DNA of 64,000 nt, taken from the NCBI GenBank assembly GCA_032719365.1, contig CM064865.1, forward strand, positions 36,072,065 through 36,136,064, given 5' to 3'. The notes below the pieces were generated by a model, which saw only the letters and a program-made list of their open reading frames with translations, searched no databases and was not told the DNA's origin. Of this stretch, positions 37,256 to 50,100 are shown in pieces (position 1 is the stretch's first letter; each line of letters starts with the position of its first letter). Made by a program: the position numbers and the translations under genes. The DNA comes from Prinsepia uniflora. Its lineage: Eukaryota; Streptophyta; Magnoliopsida; Rosales; Rosaceae.

Positions 37256-37690
37256 GGAGATGGAAAAATGATAAATGAATATTACTGGATTGATGAAATA
37301 ACTCTTGGATTTACTTTTGGAAATTGAAACTATGCTTTGGTTTCCGGGCTAAGGCCCTAATGGTTATTTCTAAATAAATATGGGATTATTGGTTTTGGTG
37401 CATGCATATGATTTTACTGAGGGGCATAAATGTCTTATAAATGTTTTAAGCAGACTTGTTTATTTTCGTCCACTCACAGCTTTCGTTTTTAATGCCCTTC
37501 AGGTTGATTCCGGATACGACTGCAGGAGAGACTTGAGCATCGCACACCTCCTCCATCGATCCTTACGCACTCTGGAAGCCCGTTTGGGCAATGGCAATCG
37601 GTTATCCCTTGTCTGACGCCTCTTGTCAGACGGGAGCACGTCACATTCCATGGTAATCCCGGGGGGATTGGGATGGGTCGTGTCAATAAC

Positions 37691-39755
37691 ATTATTCTCA
37701 GAAATCAACATTCCTCGTAAAACATGCCAAATACGTTATTTCTTGAAAACCGTGCAATTATGTAAAACCAACATGGCATATTCAACATTCATGAAATCAC
37801 ATATAAAACCATAAAACAATTATAGAAAAACAGTTATGCATGCTCGAGTTTAAGGAAAAGGTCCACTCACAGTACTGAGCCCTCAATCGCGTCCTGAACG
37901 TCTCGTACGTTCCTCAGCTTCCTCGGGAAGTCCCGATCCTGTCAACAATCACCGAAGTACGTTACTAACACGTCTATGAAAGTCCACCTAATTTCCCCCC
38001 AAAAATCCCCGGATCTTAAACGAAACGAACTGGAACCCTAAACCTCCGACCTCGCGGAACTAACTTCAAACGACGTCCGAACAACCCGAAACCAATTCCA
38101 TTAGACTCGTTACAACTCCTAGACCAAAAACCATGTTGACCAATTTCCCAACCGCCGCCGCACGTGCCCCCACGCGCCGACCAAAGTGGCTGCGCGTGGC
38201 CCTCACGCGCCAGCTATAGTGTCATCAGCAACCTCTGGTCGACCCGGTTCGAAACAGTCCCTGCAACTCGAACCGGCGTGACCGGATCTCCGCCGTGCCT
38301 GCACCAAATCAACTCATCTCTTCACCATCCTCTTCGTCATGTCCTAAGCTATCCATTCCCCTTACCCAAACACCTCGACTCAGCCTCTAAGTCCTCGACT
38401 CAAACTCGAACAAAACTAGAACCAGTCCCCTGTTCTTCCTCCCGGCTAACCAGGTCTTCCCCCGTCACGACAACCACCGTAGACGGTTCCTAGAACCTTC
38501 CTGAACCTCACCCAACTCACCAAAACCGTCGATTCGTACTCAAAACCCACGACTCAACGTTAAAGGAAAACGAATAAAACAGAGCACACAGGGTACTCTC
38601 CGTCGTTCTAGCCTCCGCCGTGTACTCCTCCATCACGGCTGCACAACCAGCAGCTACCTAGGACCCTACTGAGTCCCCCAGACCTCACTAGACTCCTCGA
38701 TTCAACCCCAAAATCCACGACTTGGCATCTGAACCTAGACGGCAAAACAGAGCATAGAGAGGAAAACAAAGAAATTACCTGCGTCCTGCTCCCCACCGTG
38801 AGCTCCGCCGTGTCCACTAGGTTCCTAAGGCTCCACTCCTGTCTCTGAACACCACCAGCAACGTCGATTGATCGAACACGGCAGCACCACCACCCAAAAC
38901 TCCTCACCTCTTCTATGTTTCCTCTGATTTTCCCGTGGCTCACAACTCACACACATACCACCACCGCACCTCCTAACCTTCTCCCTAACTCTCCAACACT
39001 CTCTGGTCACTCACCCCCTCACCAAGACACACCAACACTCACGATCACCTCTCAATTCCCTCTCAATCTCCCTCTCTGTTTTCTGTTCTTCGAACACCCA
39101 CAACACACACCTGCACGATTACCCCAAATAATTGGGACCGTGTACAAACCTAGAAGCCACTAGGCCCTTGCCACACGTTACAATCCTCTCTCTCTCTCTC
39201 TCTCTCTCACAAGTGGCTCAATCTCAGCCCTCCATTTGTCCCTCTCTATTGCACAAATCCCACGTGCAAAAGACCAAAATGCCCCTTCTTGAATCCCAAA
39301 ATTACGATTGTGCCACTAACTTTCTAGACCCGTAACTCACACATCGTAAGTCCGATGAATACGTGCCGCCTGTCATCGAACTCAGGACGATGAGATCTAG
39401 CTAACAGTCCTAGGTAAACGTGCCAAAAGCCCATTCGTACATAAAGTCAACTTTCCCCCTAGTTTAGCCAAATTACGGTTATGCCCTCAACCTTCCAAAC
39501 ATCATAACTTCCTCCTCGGATGTCGGAATCGGGCGTACCACCTGCCTACGGATTCGTGACGTCCTAAACTACGTCCTGGTCATCGGTCAAAACCCAGTTG
39601 ACCGCCCGAACTAAAAGTCAACATTTTACCCGAACTAGGGGCAAAATCGTCATCCTAGGGCTAACGACCTTATCGGGACCAACTAACCCCCGATTAAGCT
39701 CACTAATCTTTTACTAATCACTGTCTTAGCCCAAATTCCCGGGACTGGTTGTTAC
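37691..39755 (-). repeat. Second LTR of the pair, right part
   Basis: It resumes the LTR interrupted at 28111 (sequence matches the corresponding stretch near 25035 in the first LTR of the pair), with GTCCACTCAC at 37861-37870 and the GC-rich hairpin region near 38160-38210. It ends GGGACTGGTTGTTACA, followed by ACTTG (39756-39760), the right target duplication. A (CT)n tract is at 39186-39208. Confidence 0.87.
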
Positions 39756-39760
39756 AACTT

Positions 39761-39922
39761 GTCTATGAACTGGTGACGTCCCAAACTACGTCATAGTCTC
39801 TGGTCAAAGTCCGTTTGATCGCTCAAACCAAAAGTCAACTGTTTGCCCGATTCCAAGGCAAAATCGTCATTTTCTTCAATTTTTTTCCAAATTTTCCTTT
39901 TTCGAATGTCCAAGTCGTTACA
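39761..39922 (-). repeat. Minus-strand family C LTR, part 3 (5' end of the LTR)
   Basis: Joined across ACTTG to 24006, the text reads on as the reverse complement of the shared LTR block (TCATAGACAAGTGGCAC in LTR sense). It ends CAAGTCGTTACA, the reverse complement of an LTR start TGTAACGAC. This fixes the outer right end of the nested block. Confidence 0.78.
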
Positions 39923-40087
39923 CCTCCGCAGTCCACTACGGCTTAGCCTCGTACCTCCTTCCTCCTCAGTCTCTCCACTCCTCTCACTCACTCTTTGTTC
40001 CTCTCTCAACCCACATCAGATGAAGGTAAAAGTTTGGGGTGAGTTTCGGGTTTGGTTGCACAAATGAAAGGGAAGGAAGAGATGCAT
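39923..40087. other. Short non-repeat spacer between LTR blocks
   Basis: 165 bp of pyrimidine-rich sequence with no recognised feature. It may be the internal edge of the minus-strand element or old flanking DNA. Confidence 0.4.
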
Positions 40088-43000
40088 TGTAACGACCCAT
40101 CCCGTGAATCGAGATTAGATTAGTTGTTAATGACAGATTAGTGAGATTAATCGGCGTTTAGTTGGATGCGTTAGGACGGACGGTGCGAAATGACGATTTT
40201 ACCCTTGGAATTGGGCAAAATTTTGGACTTTTCGATCGGGCGGTCAAAAGGACTTTGACCGATGACTGTGACGTAGTTCGGGATGTCACGAGTTCATAGA
40301 CAGGTGGCACGAATTCCGACATTTGAGGACAAAGTTATGACGTTCAGAAGTTCGAGGGTATTTTGGTAATTTGATCGAATATGGGCAAAAGGTTGACTTT
40401 TCGTGCAACTCGTCATTTTCATGTAACTCGAGGACCATTAGGTAGGTCTCGAGTCCTTGATTCCAACGACAGACGGCATGTGTCATTTGTAGTTCGGGAA
40501 GTAGAGTTATGGGTTAGGAATTACGAAGGGCAAAATGGTAATTTGGGAAGGAAGGGCATTCTGGTCCTTTTTGTGCATAGGGATCTGTGCCCACTGAGAA
40601 GTGGACACTTAGATGTTGTTGAAAATGATGCCCACAGAGACTTTGACGCGTGGCTGGGTCTGGATGGTCGTAGAAGCCTCATCACCATCTTCCTTGTTTT
40701 TGGTTAAATTGAGGATGCACGATTAAGACTAACTAGAGAGAAAACAGGGAGCTCAGGGTGTGTGCTTGAGTGGAAACAATCAGAGTGAACTGGGTTTGAT
40801 TATGTTGTGAGAGTTGTGGGGAAACAGAGGAATTTGAGAGGAGGAACAGGGTGGTGCCCTTCTGATCAGCTGTCATGGGCGGAGGCTTTGAACCGTAAAG
40901 AACAGAAATTAGGGAGGAAACAGAGATTGTGGTCGTGAAGAACCCAAACTGTCCTCAATCGTGATCCTTTGCCCATGGTATCTGAACAGAAAAGAGAGGG
41001 GAGGTTAAGACAAGGGTGGTGGTGGTGACGGCAGAGCCCACGGCGGCGTAAGGACGTAAGAAACCCGAGACACCCTGTTTTCCTTCAATCTGTCTTTTGA
41101 ATTTTAAGGATGTAATGATGAAATTGGATGATGGGAAAACGTTCTGGAGTGATACAGGTCGAATGCGTTCAATTTCATGGCCTGTGGTGCCCGGAATAAG
41201 GGAGGAAGTAAGGTCGAGCCGTGAGGCCTCTGTGAAATTTCAAAAATGGAAACTCGTTGTTAAAGGTTCGATGATCATATCTGTCAAAGGGAATACGTTT
41301 TGGAGGATGCAAGAAACCTACTAGGGTTGAACCCGTGACTTAAGTTGGCCAGGAGCACCTGCATGCAGAGGAGGAAAAACTGGACCTGTGACCTTGTGTT
41401 GGAAGGTATTTTACACGCCCTAATTGTGAGTTTTCAAACCGTAGTAGTGTAGGAAATCACTGGACGAGTCTAATGGGATTAAAAGGACTGAAAACGGTCT
41501 GGAAATGGATGCAAAACCGTGAATGCCGGTTCGAGTTGGACCGGTTTAACCAAGGTTGAAGATGAATAGTAGCTGTGCGTGTGAGGCCCACGCGCAACCC
41601 TTTTGAGGGGCGCGTGTGGGTGTGTGGCACAGTTTTCGAGGAAGGTTCCAACACAACTTTTAAAGTATTCGATATAACGAACATTTTGGCACTGGTTTCG
41701 AGTCGATCAGACATCATCTCGATATGTTTCGGGGTGTCCGAAGGTTTTAGGACTCGGTTAAAAATAGTTAAAAATTCGGGAAAATTACGGGGCTTTAGTA
41801 GAAGCTTAATAAAGTAGTTAGTGACCTTATTATGGGATTTGGACAAGTTCGAGGAAGCCGATGATAGTAGATTGGCCGGAAAAACGTAATTGCACGCATA
41901 TCGAGGCAGCGGCGAAATGGTCTGTGAGTGGACTTTTCTTTCTAACTCTTAATGCATGCATATATGTTTTTATATAATTTATATACGTAATTCTATAATT
42001 TGATTTATGATCTTGATAGTTTACGGTTTTGCACGGTTTTCGAGATATTTACGGAATTGCGTGTTTTACGAGATTATAATGGATGTTGTGATTTGAACCT
42101 GGTTTTAATGATTCGATGTCGGGATTTGAAATATGATTTAATATCAATGATTTAACAATGGATTTCGGAAAAATGACTTCGGGCTTAAAGGCCTAGTTCA
42201 TAAAAGTGGTTTTGAGAAACGTGTTCTCGGGTTTTTGACTCGGATTTCAAAATGACGATTTTAGATTCGATTTTGGAAACTTGGAAATGGATTTTCGTGT
42301 TTTGGTTCGGAATGGTTATTCCGGATGCCGGCTTATGGAATGATGGTTTCGAACTCGGATTCGGTAATGGATGATGAATATGATACTGAGTTTGGATTCG
42401 GGATCCTGATGAGATTGCGGATTCGGATTCGGAAATGGAAAATGGTTTTCAAATGGTTTTGGATTGGATTTGCTGGATCTGGTTATTGGGTTTAAAGACC
42501 CGGATATAATTATGACGGGGGCGGGCCCGGATTGGGTTCAAAGACCCGGATTGAGTTTAAAGACTCGGGAGTTTAAAGACTCGGATATTGATATTTCTCC
42601 CGTAGGCCTATTGAGTTTAAAGACTCGGATGATATTGAGGCCTGTATTGAGTTTAAAGACTCGGGAGTTTAAAGACTCGGATAGATCCAGCAGGTTCGAT
42701 GGATGGAAATGTGGTTTCAAATGTGTTTTGGATTTCACTGAGATTTGATGATGATGGTTTTTCATAATGGTTTTCCGTTGTTTTAGGCTATGCTCGGATG
42801 ATACGGATTTTGATGGTTTTGGGCTGAGGCCCGGGATTTGAGAAAAGGAAAATGAGTTCGGTTTTTCTTAAACGGTTTGAATAACTTGAATATAGAATGG
42901 TTTTATGGAATGGTTTGATATGCATGCATTGGTTCTAAATGGAGGGTATAAGTGTAATTGTTTTTTTGAACTGTTTTGAACTTATACTTTATTTTTGTCC

Positions 43001-43238
43001 ACTCACAGTCTTTTTGTGTTTTCGATACCCTACAGGTTGTTGCAGTGTAGGCTGTCGGTCGTGAGAGAGACGGAGACATCACATACGCGATCCACAGTAG
43101 AGTCTGCGCACTCTGGGAAGTCTGGAAGTTTTGAGCGGTTGAGTCAAGAATCCCTTATCCGACTTACGTGTCACATGGAGGTTGGACGTCAGTTTAGCCT
43201 TCGTCTCACTTGTAAGTTAGACGGGAGCATGACTTAGC
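40088..43238 (+). repeat. Plus-strand family C LTR, 3' end truncated
   Basis: It starts TGTAACGACCCATCCC and carries the shared block, the GC-rich hairpin region (about 41575-41630), arms CTGTGAGTGGAC (41922-41933) and GTCCACTCACAG (42997-43008), and a GAGTTTAAAGACTC array (42488-42680). It stops near TTAGACGGGAGCATGAC without the ~50 bp ending in CTGTCA that other LTRs have. No target duplication or internal region is visible, so it is a truncated or decayed solo LTR. It ends about 0.9 kb upstream of the kinase start codon. Confidence 0.82.
42488..42680 (+). repeat. Palindromic repeat array GAGTTTAAAGACTC (plus strand)
   Basis: Seven units: GGGTTTAAAGACCC, GGGTTCAAAGACCC, then GAGTTTAAAGACTC singles and doublets on a 16-nt pitch. 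GGGT/ACCC and GAGT/ACTC forms both keep complementary ends. Confidence 0.85.
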
Positions 43239-44119
43239 CCTTAATACTGAATGATAAATATTTGTTAAATTTAAAGTTTAAAATTATTTTTGAAGAGTTT
43301 TTACTCTTAATTATTTTATTTTAAATTGAATTAGATGCTCACATTACTTTTTAAAATGATTAAATAAAAAAATATTATAAATATGAGTAATATTTTTAAA
43401 ATTAGAAAGGAAATAATTAAATAATGTTTAAAAGTTCTAAATAAAGTATTTGAGTAATTATTATAAATTAGAAACGGGAAAGTTTTAAAATTTTAAATAA
43501 ACATGTTGTTGAGCACAGATAAATCAATACCCCATAGAAAATTAGGAACAGAGGAAATAGCAAACTGCCCAAAACAAGAGAGTGAGAGAGAGAGAGAGAG
43601 AGGGGGAGAGAGAGGGGGAGAGAATAGGCTAAACCTAGGCGAGGTGGGGAAGAAGGTGAAGAAAGAAGAAAAAGAAGAAGCTCAAAAGCAGAAAAGAAAA
43701 AAGTAAACAGAGATGTTTACAATGTTTACGGCCTCTCAACTCTCAAATCAGCAAGTAAATTGACTGCAGCAATTATTATCGCAATTAGCCAAGCAAGAAG
43801 AAAGACAGATTCATTCATCAATCAATCTCTCTCTGACTCTGTCTCATCTATTTCAGGTTTCAACCAATTGCTTACCCACACTCAAAAAAAATTAAAAAAT
43901 TGTCAACCCATGCTTGGTAGTTATTTGTAGATAACTTTGAAGATCAACTAGGTCTCCATTACTTTTTCTCTTTTGGGTCATCAGAGAAGCTGAAGAAATA
44001 GACGCATGAATCTTCTTCTTGCTCATGAGCATGGTGATGGTATGTTATTACCATTTCTTTGTGACTCTGAAATCGGTTATTGTATATTCGCTCAAAGCTT
44101 AGAGCTTTCTTCTTGATCA
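43239..44119 (+). other. Upstream region and probable 5' leader of the kinase gene
   Basis: 43239-43500 is AT-rich with no feature I can name. From about 43570 a (GA)n tract (43579-43622) and purine-rich GAAGAA sequence follow, typical of plant 5' leaders. A 67-codon open frame at 43503-43706 is made of these simple repeats and is not proposed as a gene. The transcription start cannot be placed from sequence alone. Confidence 0.45.
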
Positions 44120-47100
44120 ATGGACACTCCACCTCCGGAGGAGCTTCTGAAGAAGATCCAAATGCTCGAAGCGGGTCATGCTAACCTCAAGCAAGAGATG
44201 TCCAAGCTCAGGTACTCCGAAAATGTCAAATCAGAGCACCAGAGGGCCCACTCCGTTTCTCCGCAGCGCTCGAGGTTCTCGTCTGTGCCCAGAAGGAGAG
44301 TCGCTGGCGGCGCTTGCGGTGGAGCCGGTGGAGGTCACGATGCGGCGGCTTGGAAGAGAGGGTCTACATCTTTTCGGCATTCTTCGCCGCTTCAGAGAGA
44401 AAGCCGCAGCCATGATCCTCCGACTGCCGGCAGCTTCAGTGGTGGCGGAGGTGATGGCAGGGGAAGTGGAAGCGGCGGCGGTGGCTGCGGGCCGTCAGCT
44501 GTAAGCTTTACTGATAGGCAGTATCTGAACATATTGCAGTCAATTGGGCAGTCTGTGCATATATTTGATCTTAATGGGCTTATAATTTACTGGTGAGTAG
44601 CTCAATCAAAGTCTTGGTCTTGCAGATTTTGATTCTTTTCTATGTGTGAATTTTATCGTGGCATTGATATGTATTGCTTGCTAATTCATTTTTCAGTATT
44701 TGTTGGACTATTTAGTTGTTATTTCAATTCTGGTTGCAACTTTCAATTGTTGGTGTTTTCGAATTGAGATTGTCGTTGTGATTCTGAAATTTTCTTGGCG
44801 CCGAGAGCAGCCTTGAACATAAATGATCAGCATTTATTGCTTTTAATTTTTTCTGAAAAATTTGTCTTTGAAGTTTAATTTTTCGTGTTAGAAGGTTTGA
44901 ATTTGGTGCATTTGGGAAAATTCAATTTTGCAGGAACAGAACTGCTGAAAATTTATATTGTTATTCTGCGGAAGAGGCCCTTGGACACAGTCCCATTGAG
45001 CTCTTAGTAGATCCTGAGGACCAAGATGTAGCAAACAGTATAGTCCACCGAGTCACCAAGGGGGAAAGCTGGACTGGGCAGTTTCCTGTCAAGAAAAAAA
45101 CTGGGGAGAGATTTACAGCAGTTATAACCAATACTCCATTCTATGATGATGATGGCACTTTTGTTGGAATTATTTGTGTGTCAAGTGATTTGCGGCCCTT
45201 TCAAGAAATGAGGGTTCCGTTGTCAGGTCCCAAGCACCCGGAATCTGATTCAAGCTATGGCCGTCCTAGAGCTACTGTTATAGCTAAACTCGGCCTTGAT
45301 CCTCAGCAGCCTCTACAAAATGCAATTGCATCAAAGTTAACAAACTTGGTTAGTCTTATAGTTTCCGTTTTGGTTTGATTTATTCTTGAATGGAGTTTAC
45401 TGATTTTTGTCATGAAACAGGCATCCAAAGTGAGCAACAAAGTGAAGTCAAGAATTCGGGCAGGAGAAAACAACATGGGTCGTGAAGGTGGAAGTGGAGA
45501 TAGTCATCATTCTGATCATGGTTCAGATTCTGGTCTATATGACCATAGGGAGGATGCGAATTCAAGTGGGGCTAGCACAGCTAGAGGAGATTTGCCGCCA
45601 TCTCCTTTTGGTGTGTTCTCTGGGATTGATGAGAAGTCTCCAGGTAAACCCTCCAGAGATTCTGGTGATGAAAGTGAAGGAAAACCTTCGATCCAAAAGA
45701 TGATATCTTCGAAAGCAGAAGCATGGATGGGTAAGAAAGGGATATCATGGCCATGGAAAGGAAACGAGCGAGAAGGCTCAGACCCTAGGACTAATCGCTT
45801 TGTTTGGCCTTGGTTGCATAGTGAACAAGAGAATGATTTGGTTCATCACAAGAATTATTTTGGTTCTAAGCCAGAAAGTCAGGTGAATGAAAATAATCGG
45901 ACTGCAAACAATGAGGCTTCAGGATCCTGGAGCTCCTCATTTAATGTGAACAGCACAAGCAGTGCCAGCAGCTGTGGAAGTACCAGCAGTAGTGCTGTGA
46001 ATAAGGTGGATGTTGACACTGACTTCCTGGATTACGAAATCCTATGGGAAGACTTGATAATTGGAGAACAGGTTGGGCAAGGTAATCATCTTTCAAGTAC
46101 CAGTGCATGCATCTGAAATTCTGAAGTATTTGTATGTTTAGTTCTAGAAACAGTTTAATCTATGCTTATAAAGCATGTCTGAGATTACCAGAAAGACCAA
46201 AGGTCATTAATGACGCCTCCAATATGTATTTGATCTTTGCTGAATCATCTACTGTTTTCATTAAGTCATTAGTGACACTGGTTGGGACATGCGTGATAGT
46301 CAAAATGCTCATCTGGTTGTCAATTTTTCAGTAAGGGCAGAGTCAGTTATTTTGACCAACAGAATTTCTCTTGTGATCGTACACTTAATTTTCTCTCGGT
46401 GGAATCTCATTCTGATATCTGTTATTGCTTTGATAAATCCTGCAGGTTCATGCGGAACTGTATACCATGGTCTGTGGAATGGATCAGTATGTTCTTTGAC
46501 TCTTTCTTTATTAAACTTTATATTTAGCAGATGCACAAAAAAGAAAGTTCAGATTTGACCAAATTGATATGTTCAAGTCGTGATTTCCAGTTGCTCATTT
46601 CAAAAAGAAAGAAAAAAAATTCCATTTACTCTGAGTACAAAATGCAGTTTAAATTGCAAGAAGCAATACAAACGCTTGCCCACAAAAACAATGCTCCTGA
46701 GCTGTCTTGATAACCATAGGGCTTTCGTGCATGTCATGTAAATCATAAAATTGGATGAAATGTCATACGTATCTAAACGTCTATAATATGAATTAGGTGT
46801 AATAATGATGATTAAGTTTGGATACTTAGTCTGTTTCAATTATCTTTATATTATGGGGTGAAGAAGCTTTAGAAATGCTGCGAGCGAATATTCATGTGTG
46901 GTTGACTTACATCTTTGCTATTACAGGATGTTGCTGTCAAGGTATTCTCCAAACAAGAATACTCAGAAGATATAATACTTGCCTTCAGACAAGAGGTGTG
47001 TGCTTTCTAGCTTCTTATGATTTGTAATTGCTTATATACTTAGGAAGCAGACGACCATTTGACTGGAAAGTTCGAAATAAATCTTTTGGAGATTTCAAAT

Positions 47101-50100
47101 GGTGAGTGTGGGATTATGTAACATCCCATGTTAAGAATGGACTTGCGAGTGTGGCATAGCTGAGGGCTGAGGGCTGAGGCCGTCCGCTTTGTTATTTTAA
47201 TTGTTGTTATTCATTTTTTATATGCTGATATAGCATGGTATTGTTTATCAAGGTGTCTCTCATGAAAAGGCTTCGACATCCAAATGTTTTACTTTTTATG
47301 GGAGCTGTGACTTCACCTCAGCGTCTTTGCATCGTAACAGAATTCCTCCCTCGGTTTGTTCTGAATTTCCCTTATGATTGTTTACCATTGCAACCAATGC
47401 ATCAGTATTTTCTTTTCAAATTACTTCATAAGCTGACTGGTGGCTCTCATATCAATGTTCTCTTTATGCAGTGGAAGTTTGTTTCGGTTACTACAAAGGA
47501 ACACGTCAAAACTAGATTGGAGACGCCGTGTCCATATGGCAATAGATATAGTGAGTTTGTCTTACGTTGTTGGTTTCAATCTTTATTGCATTTTGCATTT
47601 TCGTAGTCTCCTGAGGATATTATGTTAAACTTCCATTTCACTAAATCAACTTGTGTGCATGTTGTATGGTGACCTCGTTAATACTTAATCTTCCCACTTA
47701 ATCTTCCCACAGGCACGAGGCATGAATTATCTTCATCATTTCAACCCACCTATCATCCATCGGGATCTAAAGTCTTCAAATCTCTTAGTTAATAAGAACT
47801 GGACTGTAAAGGTCTGTCACTGACTCACCGGTCAATTTTCTATTTCTCAAATCCCTCTGTTTGATGCTCTATGGTCTGAGTTTTTTCTTCTTTAGGTTCT
47901 ACTACAGAACTTCTGCGAGGTTAAACAATGACCCATTTAATGTTATGTGAACAGGTGGGTGATTTTGGTCTTTCACGTCTTAAGCATGACACGTTTCTAA
48001 CGACCAAGACAGGGAAGGGAACGGTACTTTTAACTAAAACCTCGATCGTCTTTGCTAATTAGTTAACCAATAATTCTAAAGGGAAAACTGCTGCTACAAT
48101 CCCTAAACTTTACCCTAATGTTAGCTATGGTCCTTAAACTTAAGTATTAGTTAGAAAGGTTCTTGAACTATACCCGAATGTATACGAAACATCCTTCCGT
48201 TAAAATATTAACATTTTCTGTTAAAATGTAAGGGCAGGATTGTCTTTATTTTTCATGGCACCAACCAATGAGTTGCACCAGATTTCGATGCCGAAGTCGA
48301 CTAATCACCCTTACTTCTGCTGCATACTCTTTCAATCCTTGTCTGGACCGTCTCAATATTCTTTTCACCGCTACATGTTTGTTCAGATGATCATCTTTTA
48401 TGATTCCTCTGTAAACACTGCCAAAACCTCCCTCTCCAAGCTTTTCTTCTTCCAAAAAATCACTCATGGCACAAGCCAATTCAGCACAAGAAAACTTCTT
48501 TGGGCCTGCCTCTTTTCCAAATTCATCATCAATCGAATCACAAACCATTGGATGATCATCTTCATCACTGTTGCTTCCTCTGCTTCGTTCTCTTGTTTTC
48601 CTCTACTTCACCAAGATGAACCAGATCAAAACAATCCCACCCACCAAATATGAAAAATCCACCGATACATATCCCAATTGCTATTCCTAGATTTCCACCC
48701 TTTCCTGGTGACGTTGCACGAAGAGAAGGGTCCGAAAATTCTGGAGATCCGATATCAACCAGAGAAGTTTGAGTTGAATCTCCATGAGTCGACCCTATGT
48801 AGAGCAGTGAGATTATCACCGGTTGAAGCAGAGAAGCTTACAACCACCTTGTCGGGCAAGTAACGATTCAGGTAACACTCTAATGAAGATGCCTTATGAC
48901 TCGAACTCCATTGAAGTAACTAGTGAAAGCAACGGTTAGATTTTTTGAGGTGGTGTCATAATTAACCGTGGCAGAATTGATTTTTCCATCCATAATGCTA
49001 CCGTTCCAAGGCACGGTAATCTTAGACATGGCCAAGTTGACGTTGATGCCGACATGTTCGCCGATGGGATCTCTGATGCCATGAGAGAATTTTGTTAAAC
49101 AGTAAAAAGACAAATGCCCTTAATTTTTTACAAAAAATGTTAACATTTTAACAGAATGATGTTTCGTATATATTCGGGTATAGTTTGAGGACCTTTGCAA
49201 CTAATAATTAAGTTTAGGGACCATAGCTAACATTAGGGTAAAATTTATGGACTGTAACAAAAAATTTTCCAATTCTAAATGTAGTATATGGGGTTGCAAA
49301 AAAATTATGAAATGCCATTTTTTTGTAGCCGCAATGGATGGCACCAGAAGTTCTACGGAATGAACCATCAGATGAGAAGTATGTTGCAGTTTTTCTTCTG
49401 GAATATTTTCCTGCAAGTGCCTTTGTTCCTTAATGGCTAATCTGCACTAAACTTTGTCATTTGGTGGATTGCATGTAGGTCTGACATATACAGCTATGGG
49501 GTGATTTTGTGGGAGCTTGCTACTGAGAAGATCCCCTGGGATAATCTAAACTCAATGCAGGTATTGTTTTTTATGGATAAAATATTTTCATTCCATATTT
49601 CAGAAAGAAACAAAGGTATAGCGAACGTTTCCATTAACTGATATTAATTGGATGTCTTTTATTTTTCCTACTTAAGAAACTTTGTATTAAACTCAATGCA
49701 GTTGTATAGCACAAAAAGAACTGAGCATTCGAAGTAGCATATTTTGAATATGTTTTCAGTATGTTGTGTGCGCATATGAACAGCATGTTTAGAATCATTG
49801 CAGGTGATTGGAGCTGTAGGGTTCATGGACCAAAGGCTGGAGATCCCAAAAGATGTTGATCCTCAGTGGACTTCTATGATAGAGAGCTGCTGGCAGAGGT
49901 AGTAAATCCTACCTTCCCATGCTTCTTAGTTGATTTCTTACAGTAGATCCATGGATTAAATTTACTCAAATATGAAATGCTACCCTTCAGCTTGGATCAA
50001 TTTACGTGCGATTTCTATGTTGGCAGTTGGTCATGTGGATATTTGATAGGGACATAAATTACAAAATGTCATCAGAAAGTCAAGCTTAATTGTGTACGTC

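Larger units (their letters stand above)
28112..37685 (+). mobile_element. LARD2: complete non-autonomous LTR element without coding domains
   Basis: A 9574-bp element with LTRs 28112-31096 and 34730-37685, primer site 31099-31110, a polypurine tract just before 34730 and target duplication ATAAC. No gag-pol domain is visible in the 3633-bp internal region. The two LTRs are very similar by eye, the clearest difference being seven versus six copies of a 29-bp repeat. It sits inside the minus-strand LTR pair, so it is younger than that pair. Family B is related to LARD1 by its ends and shared blocks but has its own central repeats. Confidence 0.92.
34730..37685 (+). repeat. LARD2 3' LTR (family B)
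   Basis: 2956 bp, TGTAACGACCC to TCGTGTCA, then ATAAC. Arms are at 36430-36441 and 37468-37479; six 29-bp repeats at 36658-36831; mini-hairpins at 37120-37150 and 37209-37255. Confidence 0.92.
48081..49270. mobile_element. Pack-MULE in kinase intron 9 carrying a lectin receptor kinase fragment
   Basis: 1190 bp with terminal inverted repeats of about 156 bp (48081-48236 and 49115-49270; similarity continues weakly about 15 bp further in). The repeats share blocks such as TTTACCCTAATGTTAGC and ACTATACCCGAAT in inverted orientation, and the element is flanked by a perfect 9-bp duplication. It encodes no transposase. Long inverted repeats, 9-bp duplication and a captured host gene piece define a Pack-MULE. 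It lies in a 1305-bp intron between exons 9 and 10 and is removed with it if splicing is normal. Confidence 0.92.

Noticed and set aside
38164..38493. 109-codon plus-strand frame
   Set aside because: Inside a minus-strand LTR and not kept in the paired LTR near 25500; no domain.
43503..43706. 67-codon frame upstream of the kinase gene
   Set aside because: Made of GAGAGA and AAGAAG simple repeats in the likely 5' leader; at most an upstream open frame, with no protein-like sequence.
47105..47190. ATGTAACATCCCATG and GGGCTGA triplet in kinase intron 5, which look like an LTR start
   Set aside because: Only a few bases agree with LTR termini and no LTR body follows; the GGGCTGA repeat is a short local duplication.
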